IMG/VR virus record: IMGVR_UViG_3300044302_000061
Span: 1 to 44,809 of that record
Length of the DNA stretch: 44,809 nucleotides
Strand: one strand, 5' to 3'
Origin: a virus
Shown: in pieces, positions 34,379-40,779 of the stretch
How the letters are laid out: each line of letters starts with the position of its first letter
How positions within the stretch are numbered: the first letter of the stretch is position 1
Notes under the pieces: generated by a model
The model's database searches: none
Seen by the model: only the letters and a program-made list of their open reading frames with translations
What the model was told of the DNA's origin: nothing
Program-made: the position numbers and the translations under genes

Positions 34379-34712
34379 AAATATACCGGGGTTGCATACA
34401 GATATATACCCACCCCCGGTGGCCCCTGCGCGCCCGTGTAGGCTAAGTCTTTGTTTTTATTAAGTTTGACTAGTAGCCATAACATACACTGTGCGACCCC
34501 GGTTTTTTGCGGTTTTTACCCCGGCTAATTGGTCTGCGATCCCCAATTAAACATGTCGGCTCACCCGCGCGGCTTTAACCATTCCGACAAATTCCCCCGG
34601 CGATCATTTTGGTGGTGCATCGATGGCGGCTGGGCGTGCAATACAGCGCAGGGAAAACCGCAACCAGCACACAAAAGCGCAGCGATATCCAGACGCTAGG
34701 GATTATTGCAGG
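34379..34712. other. Noncoding stretch downstream of the rightward promoter
   Basis: I find no convincing gene here. It contains inverted repeats ACCGGGG/CCCCGGT (34385-34391 and 34414-34420) and TGTCGG/CCGACA (34554-34559 and 34585-34590), and repeated CCCCGG blocks. Base composition shifts from very AT-rich to GC-rich going right. It could hold a small RNA, a packaging or replication site, or just the meeting zone of convergent transcripts. Confidence 0.4.
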
Positions 34713-34740
34713 CAAAAAAAAGCCCCCGGTAAAGGGGGCT
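34713..34740 (-). terminator. Intrinsic terminator of the early leftward operon
   Basis: On the minus strand AGCCCCC, a six-base loop and GGGGGCT (34721-34740) are followed by a run of T (plus-strand A run at 34714-34721). It lies 22 bases after the stop of the last gene of the block. Confidence 0.85.
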
Positions 34741-34762
34741 AAGTTTATTCTGGAGGGGTTGT

Positions 34763-34990
34763 TTATGCAGCGTCTGCCTTGCCGCACTGGTCACACTCGA
34801 AGTGCAGCGGGGAACCAGCGAGGTCGATGGTATAGCTCGGTTCCATGAAACAGGTAAGGCGAGTTCTGGCCCCGAACTTATCCTCTGCTGTAATGTTCAC
34901 AACAGTAAATGCGTCATGGTTGTCGGTTGGTTCGTAGCCAACCTTTTCGATGGTGATTGCGGTGATGTTGTGAATGGATAGCTTGTTCAT
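34763..34990 (-). CDS. Small hypothetical protein with CDQC motif, 75 aa
   Basis: A beta-rich 75-residue protein (MNKLSIHNITAITIEKVGYE ...) has a C-terminal CDQC pair that might bind zinc or form a disulfide. Its ATG overlaps the stop of the 32-aa membrane peptide by four bases (ATGA) and a strong terminator follows. No family is recognised. Confidence 0.75.
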   Translation of the reverse strand: MNKLSIHNITAITIEKVGYEPTDNHDAFTVVNITAEDKFGARTRLTCFMEPSYTIDLAGSPLHFECDQCGKADAA

Positions 34991-35085
34991 GAGAAAAGCT
35001 CCGATCCTGTTATGCAGCCAAAGAGGAAGCCAACCAGAAACGGCAGGCAGACCCAGAAATAATCCTTTGCGGTGATGCTAGCCAT
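34987..35085 (-). CDS. Micro-protein with one membrane segment, 32 aa
   Basis: The peptide has a polar start (MASITAKDY) and then a hydrophobic segment FWVCLPFLVGFLFGCITG long enough to cross a membrane. It begins by TAATG overlap with the 120-aa gene and ends by ATGA overlap with the 75-aa gene, so it fits the operon exactly on both sides. A role in altering the host membrane is possible but not shown. Confidence 0.65.
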   Translation of the reverse strand: MASITAKDYFWVCLPFLVGFLFGCITGSELFS

Positions 35086-35447
35086 TAGTCCTGCCTTCCA
35101 TTGTCAAAGTCAGGGAAATACTTCGTGCCATAGTATGTGCCATCGTCGTGCTTGGCTTTGTAGGGTTGCAAGTCCCAGTCTTCAACCTGCGTCATGTCGC
35201 GCCAGTCATCCATACCGCAAGCGTCCATGAACTTGTCGGCGTCATACCGGGGATTGTCCAAGCGGAACACGTTGTGGAAATCCACCGCGACGCTGTACAT
35301 GGCATTGCGTGCGGTTGCGGTGGCATATATTTCGTCAAGTTCGCTGTCTTCGTCGCCGTTATATTTCAGGTCGTATTTTAGCTGCGCCAAATTGGTTCGC
35401 AGTACGTGGGCGACGGTTTCAAAGTGCGATTTGCTAAATCGTGCCAT
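35085..35447 (-). CDS. Small hypothetical acidic protein, 120 aa
   Basis: An Asp/Tyr-rich, mainly helical protein (MARFSKSHFETVAHVLRTN ... FPDFDNGRQD) has AGGAG before the ATG. It lies just downstream of a strong terminator, so its transcription depends on readthrough or a promoter I cannot see in the 22-base gap. No family is recognised. Confidence 0.75.
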   Translation of the reverse strand: MARFSKSHFETVAHVLRTNLAQLKYDLKYNGDEDSELDEIYATATARNAMYSVAVDFHNVFRLDNPRYDADKFMDACGMDDWRDMTQVEDWDLQPYKAKHDDGTYYGTKYFPDFDNGRQD

Positions 35448-35469
35448 AGTCTGTTCTCCTAATTGGATT

Positions 35470-35500
35470 AAAAAAAGGCCGTCCCCCGAAGGGAACGACC
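35470..35500 (-). terminator. Strong intrinsic terminator with UUCG loop
   Basis: On the minus strand GGTCGTTCCC, loop TTCG, GGGGACGGCC (including G-U pairs) is followed by seven T (plus-strand A run 35470-35476). The C(UUCG)G tetraloop is an unusually stable cap. It ends the unit containing the 76-aa gene. Confidence 0.85.
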
Positions 35501-35528
35501 AAGTTTTACCGGCAGGGAGTCTCCGGCG

Positions 35529-35759
35529 TCAACTAGTTTTTTCTGCGAGGCTTTCCGCTCCGCCTTTCACGGAAAGCGCACTCTTGGCAAGCTGTTCGAT
35601 CACGAGAGATTTACCGCCACGCCCGGCATACTTCTGCATTGCCGATGCCGATTGCGATGCCATGACGAACTGAATTTCTTCGATGGCGTCCTGCGCTTCC
35701 TGAGACAGAAAAACTTGTGATCCGCCATTGCTGGCTTCAGTGGATTTTTTGGTACCCAT
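35529..35759 (-). CDS. Small hypothetical protein, 76 aa
   Basis: A soluble 76-residue protein (MGTKKSTEASNGGSQVFLSQ ...) has helical segments QEAQDAIEEIQFVMASQS and SLVIEQLAKSALSV, which could form a small dimeric bundle. AAGGA precedes the ATG and a strong terminator follows. No family is recognised. Confidence 0.75.
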   Translation of the reverse strand: MGTKKSTEASNGGSQVFLSQEAQDAIEEIQFVMASQSASAMQKYAGRGGKSLVIEQLAKSALSVKGGAESLAEKTS

Positions 35760-35864
35760 GGTTCTAATTCCTTATAAGATGAAGTGATAAACGACTAAAC
35801 AAACGACAACTATAAAGCATACTCGGTATGCAGCTTCTATTATCTCAATCGCTACTCTCCTGTT

Positions 35865-36953
35865 CTAATTGATTGACTGCCAAGCAGGGCCGGACATGAT
35901 TAGCCATAGTCCCCGCGCCCGTTCCATCTGTTCATTCAGTGTGTACCCGCCATGATCGGTGTTGACCATGTGCACGCTCTTACGACCGAGTGTGTGTGTC
36001 TTCTCTACACCATCAATCTCGAACGTCCTGCTGTCGTGAGTGTGTGTAGCGTAGTGGGTGAGGACATTGTACAAGGCCCATTTGTTTTTACCCAGACCGC
36101 CACCTTGTGCGTAGCCACGGGAGTACTCATCCCACAAGTCATACAGGGAATGGAACTTCTTTATGTTGAGGTTCTCGGCGCGTTCGATACCATGCTCCTG
36201 TTCACGCTCTAATCTCTTGTGCCCGACCTGTTCCGCTGGACAGATTGATTTAAGAAACGTGCCAGCGGTATCATCTGTTACAGGCGTAGCCTTCCATACC
36301 TTAAACCGTTCCACGTTTTCCCGGAAAGTACTGAACACGGTATTGGCTGACCGCAACAGGCTGTTAGCGTCAAAGTGCTTGGAGTGTTTCACCTTGTTGT
36401 ACACTGCCTTGTCGCCACCAAACACCATTGAGTTCTCGCAGTAAGAACGATACGCCCCGGCGAACTGCTGGAAGGCCCATTTGGAATTAACTGAATTGAT
36501 CTGATCCGAACGACAGTAAACCATGTCGCCACCGCCAGTCATGTCGTGCGCTTCGTCCAAATACTGGATAGAGCGTTTAGCCTTCATGCCAAAGTCGGTG
36601 TATTCATCACGGACTAAAACATTGTCAGTTGGCAGGTTACTCTCTTTCAGAATGTCGGCGTGCTTGCCGAACAAGTCTATATGGTTTTCCAGAGTGTAGG
36701 TGCTGGATACAGCACTTGTATCTGCTAGGCTTCCATCGTGGAGATATCGCAGAGCCTTACTACCTGTAATCTCCATGCCATCGGCGGTGTAGATATCAAC
36801 CTTTTCCACCTCCAGCGGCGCAAAGAAATCTAGATCAAATACATCATCATGTTCTCGAACACATGATGCCGGTACTTGTCCAGTTGCGTTGATGGCAATC
36901 TGGCGGGGGTTGGCGGGTATCGTCCGTGTCAAGTTCATTTGCATCACGTTCAT
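35865..36953 (-). CDS. DUF932-like phage protein, 362 aa
   Basis: Residues about 165-230 carry FQQFAGAYRSYCENSMVFGG followed by basic and helical segments, similar to the RxxCxNGMVxG signature of DUF932 (plasmid/phage-type, TIGR03299-like). The C-terminal third has KNKWALYNVLTHYATHTHDS, also typical. The start is set at 36953 (MNVMQMNLTRTI) with AGGAAAA upstream and a plausible promoter; a GTG at 37019 is possible but lacks a ribosome-binding site. The family's function is unknown. Confidence 0.8.
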   Translation of the reverse strand: MNVMQMNLTRTIPANPRQIAINATGQVPASCVREHDDVFDLDFFAPLEVEKVDIYTADGMEITGSKALRYLHDGSLADTSAVSSTYTLENHIDLFGKHADILKESNLPTDNVLVRDEYTDFGMKAKRSIQYLDEAHDMTGGGDMVYCRSDQINSVNSKWAFQQFAGAYRSYCENSMVFGGDKAVYNKVKHSKHFDANSLLRSANTVFSTFRENVERFKVWKATPVTDDTAGTFLKSICPAEQVGHKRLEREQEHGIERAENLNIKKFHSLYDLWDEYSRGYAQGGGLGKNKWALYNVLTHYATHTHDSRTFEIDGVEKTHTLGRKSVHMVNTDHGGYTLNEQMERARGLWLIMSGPAWQSIN

Positions 36954-36986
36954 TTCTGGTTTTCCTATGTAAGTTGAAACAGGGGA

Positions 36987-37015
36987 GCCATACAGGATAT
37001 CCGGGAAAATGTCAA
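36987..37015 (-). promoter_or_regulatory. Putative promoter of the DUF932-like gene
   Basis: The minus strand reads TTGACA (37010-37015), 17 bases, TATGGC (36987-36992). The start site would be about 25 bases before the ATG at 36953. The -10 box is weak against the E. coli consensus but similar to three other candidates in this half of the window. Confidence 0.4.
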
Positions 37016-37162
37016 ACACTCATTTAATCTAAACAGGGTAAATCCGGCGGGAGCGGGAGTTGGAGACTAGCGCCGCCCCCGCCGGGGGTGCAGGGGGAGA
37101 ACCAGAAAACCCTGCACAAACTATTTAATGTAAAGGCCGACAAATTTAGGGGCCGACAATTT

Positions 37163-37255
37163 CTAACACAGGTAAAAGTCCCTCATCCAAGCGTACCAGA
37201 ACACACTGTTCGGGTGTAGTTCTTCATTGTACAGTACATCTTCAAGTGCGTGCAT
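37163..37255 (-). CDS. Micro-protein, 30 aa
   Basis: The ORF starts by TAATG overlap with the end of the 78-aa gene and encodes MHALEDVLYNEELHPNSVFW plus ten more residues ending in FYLC. The aromatic C-terminus (WYAWMRDFYLC) is not membrane-like in length. Support comes only from the coupling pattern. After it about 150 bases are without genes, containing a GTGCAGGG/CCCTGCAC inverted repeat. Confidence 0.45.
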   Translation of the reverse strand: MHALEDVLYNEELHPNSVFWYAWMRDFYLC

Positions 37256-37491
37256 TATGTAGCCATCCACCATTCCCAAGAGAACATTTCAGGTGGCTTC
37301 TTTTTAGCTGCTTTCTTTGTAGAGGATTTCTTGGTAGTCTTAGTCTTTTTTGTCTTTGTTTCTATCATCTTGTCAACAACCAGTAGAGCTTCCTTCACAT
37401 TTGCCCGTTCGATGCCATCCTTAAACAATCTGCTCAGGACTTCTTCTTCCAAGATGTATTTGATTTTCTTCAGATTTTGTAGTTCACTCAT
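37255..37491 (-). CDS. Small protein with Lys/Thr-rich tail, 78 aa
   Basis: The N-terminal 45 residues are amphipathic helix (LKKIKYILEEEVLSRLF, KEALLVVDKMIE). A histone-like Lys/Thr/Ser-rich stretch (TKKTKTTKKSSTKKAAKKK) and an aromatic end (MFSWEWWMAT) follow. It may bind nucleic acid. It overlaps the upstream gene by four bases (ATGA). Confidence 0.75.
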   Translation of the reverse strand: MSELQNLKKIKYILEEEVLSRLFKDGIERANVKEALLVVDKMIETKTKKTKTTKKSSTKKAAKKKPPEMFSWEWWMAT

Positions 37492-38015
37492 GCAACTTCT
37501 CCATACATATCAAACCAAGCTGGTTCAGAACGATTAGTCCATTTAGCAAAGTATGCTTTCTCACCACGGTAGTACGCCCTGTAAGCTGATACAGTATCAT
37601 CAATTGATGCACTGTCTGGATTACACTTATATGGATCAGGCATACATTGTGGTGGTGGTGTATGTAGAGCCATAAATCTTTTATATGGTATGTACTTAGG
37701 TGCGTGAAACAGCCAGTCTTTTGTTGAGGCTTTATGTACCTTGCCATAGCGGTGCGTGTACTCATCGCCAAGATGGCCCCAAAGGTCCGACAACCAGTTG
37801 TAGTTACCACGCGAGGACCGTGCCCACGCCGTCGAAGGATGGTTCTTGTGGGTTAGGTTGTACAAGCCCTCGCGGTCAGCAACCTCATCGCCGTCAACTA
37901 CCCTATGTGCGGTAGATAGTATTTGTGCATACTCCAGCACCATTTTAACTACATGCTTGTCGCAGTGCATGTACGCTGCTTTCTTGGGATTTCTGTCTAG
38001 ATAGAATACATTCAT
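37488..38015 (-). CDS. Conserved phage protein of the Pyr_excise (pyrimidine-dimer glycosylase-like) family, 175 aa
   Basis: The N-terminus (MNVFYLDRNPKKAAYMHCDK, then HVVKMVLEYAQILSTAHR) and the motifs NHPSTAWARSS, YNWLSDLW and EYTHRYGK are the signature of a phage family I recall as Pfam Pyr_excise, named after UV-damage glycosylases. The canonical T4 endonuclease V is shorter and different, so enzymatic activity is uncertain. The start at 38015 has GGAGG upstream and overlaps the previous stop (ATGA). Confidence 0.75.
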   Translation of the reverse strand: MNVFYLDRNPKKAAYMHCDKHVVKMVLEYAQILSTAHRVVDGDEVADREGLYNLTHKNHPSTAWARSSRGNYNWLSDLWGHLGDEYTHRYGKVHKASTKDWLFHAPKYIPYKRFMALHTPPPQCMPDPYKCNPDSASIDDTVSAYRAYYRGEKAYFAKWTNRSEPAWFDMYGEVA

Positions 38016-38167
38016 TGTTGTTCCTCCCAACGTAGCTTTGCAAGCTTAGTAGCTAATATCTCTCTTTCTCCATGAGATATGTTAGCAAAGTCTAAATCTA
38101 TCATCGCATCATCATACATTGCAGCAAACTTATCTTCTTTACTTCCCTCAATCTCAGGCACACTCAT
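38012..38167 (-). CDS. Small acidic protein, 51 aa
   Basis: The ATG at 38167 (MSVPEIEGSKEDKFAAMYDD) is preferred over one at 38209 because it has GGAG at a proper distance and follows the putative promoter. The peptide is acidic and helical (ANISHGEREILATKLAKLRW). No family is recognised. It is coupled to the Pyr_excise-like gene. Confidence 0.65.
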   Translation of the reverse strand: MSVPEIEGSKEDKFAAMYDDAMIDLDFANISHGEREILATKLAKLRWEEQQ

Positions 38168-38193
38168 TTTGGTTCTCCGTTGTAAACGGTTGC

Positions 38194-38222
38194 AGCCTAG
38201 CACACTCAAATAAGGGGGTCAA
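38194..38222 (-). promoter_or_regulatory. Putative promoter for the leftward 38-kb genes
   Basis: The minus strand reads TTGACC (38217-38222), 17 bases, TAGGCT (38194-38199), with TGC directly before the -10 box (extended -10). The layout is the same as at 39924 on the other strand, supporting a real motif. Confidence 0.5.
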
Positions 38223-38252
38223 GTCTTTTTTTAATCTGCACAGACTAATTTC

Positions 38253-38489
38253 TCATTTAACATAGTAAGTTACCAAGCCATTTGTTAGTATAGCAAGAGA
38301 TACAACATTGATAACAATCAATGCTCTATCGTTCCAGATCATTCCGACAATAAACCATCCTGTTAATCCGACAATATCAAAGTATAAGTTTAAAGGATAA
38401 ATATTATTAGAAGTAAGTATAATACCGACAATAAGAACTATAGATGCGGCCCACTTAATATACCAATCTTTTGTTTTATGTAGAGTCAT
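38253..38489 (-). CDS. Small membrane protein, DUF6552-like, 78 aa
   Basis: Two to three membrane segments are visible: WAASIVLIVGIILTSNNIY, LYFDIVGLTGWFIVGMIW and ALIVINVVSLAILTNGLV. The order IKWxAxxxLIVG, NIYPLNLY, GWFIVGMIWNDRALI follows a small membrane protein family common in marine phages that I recall as DUF6552. Its role is unknown; it would sit in the host inner membrane. The start overlaps the upstream gene by 14 bases. Confidence 0.75.
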   Translation of the reverse strand: MTLHKTKDWYIKWAASIVLIVGIILTSNNIYPLNLYFDIVGLTGWFIVGMIWNDRALIVINVVSLAILTNGLVTYYVK

Positions 38490-38661
38490 CTGGCTCTTTG
38501 ACTACTGGTCCTAGATACGCTACTAACCTGTGGTGATCTACAAGTAACCTTGATAGATCGCCTTTTTTTACGCCGACAGTTTTCCTACGTCCGTCACTAT
38601 CGACAAGTTCATGTAGTTCCTGCAGGATATCCTTCGACGTTTCTAGGGTTATCTGTCTCAC
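38476..38661 (-). CDS. Small hypothetical protein, 61 aa
   Basis: It starts with GTG at 38661, preceded by GAGG in the end of the previous gene. The soluble charged peptide (ITLETSKDILQELHELVDSD ...) contains GDLSRLLVDHHRLVAYL. No family is recognised. Confidence 0.65.
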   Translation of the reverse strand: MRQITLETSKDILQELHELVDSDGRRKTVGVKKGDLSRLLVDHHRLVAYLGPVVKEPDDST

Positions 38662-38865
38662 TTACTTTACCTCTGTTATTACCCAACGTCCACGTTCTGC
38701 TAGATGAGGAAAACGTCTAGCCCAATCTTTAGGATAGATACCTAACTCACCTTCATACTTCCACTCCCAACGCAAGGTCTTACCATCATATGCGCGGGTG
38801 CTGTACTCAGGGGGAGGGCGCTTGCTACGTTTAACAGCGTGTTTGTTCTTCTTTACTTCCGACAT
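38662..38865 (-). CDS. Small basic protein, 67 aa
   Basis: A Lys/Arg-rich start (MSEVKKNKHAVKRSKRPPPE) leads to a Trp-containing globular part (LRWEWKYEGELGIYPKDWARR). AGGA precedes the ATG, which overlaps the upstream gene by 13 bases. No family is recognised; nucleic-acid binding is possible. Confidence 0.7.
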   Translation of the reverse strand: MSEVKKNKHAVKRSKRPPPEYSTRAYDGKTLRWEWKYEGELGIYPKDWARRFPHLAERGRWVITEVK

Positions 38866-39155
38866 TTTAAGCGTCCTGTATCAATGTTGTAGTACACAAG
38901 TTCCACCCCTAGCTGCTTCTGTACAGGAGAAAGCTGGCGGTTAATCATTGTACCCGGCTTCCAGTTAGCGTTCTTAGAACGGAACGACATTGTTTTCACC
39001 TCGACAAATTTCTTATCATTTGTGTCGGGGTTTATGGCTACAAAATCTACAGGACCAGTGTTGTTGGTTTCGTTGTAGATAAAATACCCTCTGTCTGCGT
39101 AGTATTTCATAGCGCCCAGCTTTGACTGTAGGCCCTTCTTCTCTTTTACATTCAT
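38853..39155 (-). CDS. PD-(D/E)XK nuclease-like protein, 100 aa
   Basis: The fold signature is present: an N-terminal helix (GLQSKLGAMKYYADRGYFIY), then PVDFVAI with D37, and EVK at 52-54 (KKFVEVKTMSFR). Spacing and order are those of small restriction-like or Holliday-junction-type nucleases. It could act on host or recombining phage DNA. At 100 residues it is a minimal domain. The assignment is by motif only. Confidence 0.7.
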   Translation of the reverse strand: MNVKEKKGLQSKLGAMKYYADRGYFIYNETNNTGPVDFVAINPDTNDKKFVEVKTMSFRSKNANWKPGTMINRQLSPVQKQLGVELVYYNIDTGRLKCRK

Positions 39156-39156
39156 A

Positions 39157-39573
39157 CTAAAATCCTACGGCGTAGTCTTCTACAGAGGAGGAATAGGCAG
39201 CACTGGACTTACAGTTGTCACACACAAACATTACCTTGTGCAGAAGCTTTTCTTTCCTACAGGATAAGCACTTCCTAACCCGGTACTGATCTTTGTTCCT
39301 CATTTCCTGCCTTGCTTGCTCTAATTGCTCGGCAACCTTTACAAAACTTACGCGCTTAATTTGCTTTGGTTTGTTTTTACCCATGTGGGTGAACCTGCCT
39401 TCATACCTGTTCAAGATGCCTATCACAGCATTTCTTGACATGTCCACGCCGTTGTAGTCTTTGTACTCAGGAGACACTACCTCTGCTATCTGACGAGCAG
39501 TTAGCCCACGCTCCCTGCTTAGTTTAAATATTTTTGTTATGAACTCGTCTGTATGTTTTTTATTGGAACTCAA
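39157..39573 (-). CDS. GcrA-like regulator with zinc-ribbon tail, 138 aa
   Basis: Residues about 8-58 (FKLSRERGLTARQIAEVV ... MSRNAVIGILNRYEGRF) resemble the DNA-binding N-terminus of GcrA, the alphaproteobacterial cell-cycle regulator (SASQIAxxL ... TRNAVIGKxHRLGL). The C-terminus has CLSCRKEKLL and CDNCKSS, a four-cysteine zinc ribbon. Such a protein may redirect host sigma70-dependent promoters or control phage early genes. It is encoded near the head of the leftward early operon, 14 bases overlapping the SH3-fold gene. Confidence 0.7.
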   Translation of the reverse strand: MSSNKKHTDEFITKIFKLSRERGLTARQIAEVVSPEYKDYNGVDMSRNAVIGILNRYEGRFTHMGKNKPKQIKRVSFVKVAEQLEQARQEMRNKDQYRVRKCLSCRKEKLLHKVMFVCDNCKSSAAYSSSVEDYAVGF

Positions 39574-39850
39574 GTTTCACACCATCTGCTATAATGTATT
39601 TGATAGTTGACAGGTTGACATTCCTGTACCCTTCGGCATAGTTGTCCCACACAGTCATCATTTGTTTGTTGGTGTTACAGTCTCTGCCACCTTTCTTGTG
39701 TTTCTCTACACCAAGGCGACCGTTTATTTTACGAAAGCTACCATCCGCCTTTGTAAACCCCACAGTGAAGAATTTGTCCTGCACAGTGGCTTCGACAACT
39801 CTCCGCATGTGGTCGGGATTAGATATTCTGGGATTGAATATGGTGAACAT
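39560..39850 (-). CDS. SH3-fold phage protein, 96 aa
   Basis: The sequence KFFTVGFTKADGSFRKINGR, then LGVEKHKKGG and YRNVNLSTIKYIIADGV, follows a small beta-barrel family widespread in T7-like phages and annotated as SH3 beta-barrel fold-containing protein. Its function is unknown. It is the first gene of the leftward early operon, with AGAGGTGA before the ATG. Confidence 0.75.
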   Translation of the reverse strand: MFTIFNPRISNPDHMRRVVEATVQDKFFTVGFTKADGSFRKINGRLGVEKHKKGGRDCNTNKQMMTVWDNYAEGYRNVNLSTIKYIIADGVKLEFQ

Positions 39851-39879
39851 GGCTCACCTCTGCTGTTGAAGGGATGCCC

Positions 39880-39908
39880 ACCTTACACCAAAATTAAATT
39901 GGGGTCAA
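39880..39908 (-). promoter_or_regulatory. Putative leftward early promoter
   Basis: The minus strand reads TTGACC (39903-39908), 17 bases, TAAGGT (39880-39885). The start site would be near 39873, about 23 bases before the first early gene. It is back-to-back with the rightward promoter at 39924. Confidence 0.45.
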
Positions 39909-39923
39909 GAGAAATTTTAGGAG

Positions 39924-39952
39924 TTGACACTGATTTTTATCCGTGCTAGGAG
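39924..39952 (+). promoter_or_regulatory. Putative rightward promoter of the replication module
   Basis: TTGACA (39924-39929) is followed after 17 bases by TAGGAG (39947-39952), with TGC just before it (extended -10). The start site near 39959 would exclude the GTG at 39943 and favour the primase start at 39991. Confidence 0.5.
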
Positions 39953-39990
39953 GCATGTTGCCGTGTCCCGAAATTGAGGATATTATATTG

Positions 39991-40779
39991 ATGAGTAATA
40001 TAATTAAAGATTATATCTATAATCTAGATATACCTCTTGGTACTTCTATAAGATTAGATTGTCCTATGTGTGATGGTACTAATACTCTATCTGTTACACA
40101 GTTCAGTGATTGTGTTAAGTATTATTGTTTCCATGCAAACTGCAGTAAGGGTGGTGTAATTAAAGAAGAACTAAGTGCATCCTCTTTCTCTGCATACAAC
40201 GAAGTTATGAAAGATAATGTTCCTGTAGGTCTTGAGTTAGAGAAACAGAACTGGCGTAAGAACAACTGCCCTCAAAACTTTTATGACTATATAAAAGTTA
40301 ATAACTGCAGCCATGCTTGGACAAATGGGCTAGCTGACATTCGTTATGACTTCAAGCGAGACAGAGCGGTGTTTTTGATAAAGGACGGATCAAAGATTGT
40401 AGACGCTGCAGGTAGATATATAGGCTGTGGTCTACACGCAGGACCAAAGTGGTACAGATACGGGAACAGTAAAAAGCCCTTTATCTGCGGTAAACATAAA
40501 CATGCTGTAGTTGTAGAGGACTGTGCATCCGCCGCTTCTGTATCTGTATTTGCAACAGGTGCCGCGCTATTAGGCACATCTCTACAAGATGAGGTAATAC
40601 CCGCACTATCAAAGTATGACAAGATCACTGTTGCACTTGACAAAGATGCGTCTGATAAATCCATAGACATAGCACTCAGATTAAACGCGCAGTATGGAGA
40701 CATTGTAGCTGTTTCTTTACTGGAAAGAGACTTGAAAAAACTTACTGAGGATGAAGCAAAGGAGGTACTAAAGATATGA
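39991..40779 (+). CDS. DNA primase (T7-like, zinc finger + TOPRIM), 262 aa
   Basis: The N-terminal zinc finger has C24/C27 (DCPMCDG) and C46/C51 (YYCFHANCSKGG). The TOPRIM part shows E176 (HAVVVEDCASA) and D217/D219 (TVALDKDASDKS). This equals the primase half of T7 gp4, here a separate gene. It makes RNA primers for lagging-strand synthesis. The ATG at 39991 is chosen because GAGG precedes it and the promoter start site lies after the alternative GTG at 39943. It overlaps the helicase gene by four bases (ATGA). Confidence 0.85.
   Translation: MSNIIKDYIYNLDIPLGTSIRLDCPMCDGTNTLSVTQFSDCVKYYCFHANCSKGGVIKEELSASSFSAYNEVMKDNVPVGLELEKQNWRKNNCPQNFYDYIKVNNCSHAWTNGLADIRYDFKRDRAVFLIKDGSKIVDAAGRYIGCGLHAGPKWYRYGNSKKPFICGKHKHAVVVEDCASAASVSVFATGAALLGTSLQDEVIPALSKYDKITVALDKDASDKSIDIALRLNAQYGDIVAVSLLERDLKKLTEDEAKEVLKI

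Noticed and set aside
34609-34848. 79-codon rightward ORF
   Set aside because: It runs across the leftward terminator and into the 75-aa gene, has no ribosome-binding site and an unlikely composition.
37088-37117. GTGCAGGG/CCCTGCAC inverted repeat as terminator
   Set aside because: No T run follows on either strand; it lies in a gene-free GC-rich stretch and its role cannot be judged.
39943-39990. Upstream GTG start for the primase, adding 16 residues
   Set aside because: It lies before the predicted transcript start, while the ATG at 39991 has GAGG upstream and begins just before the zinc finger.
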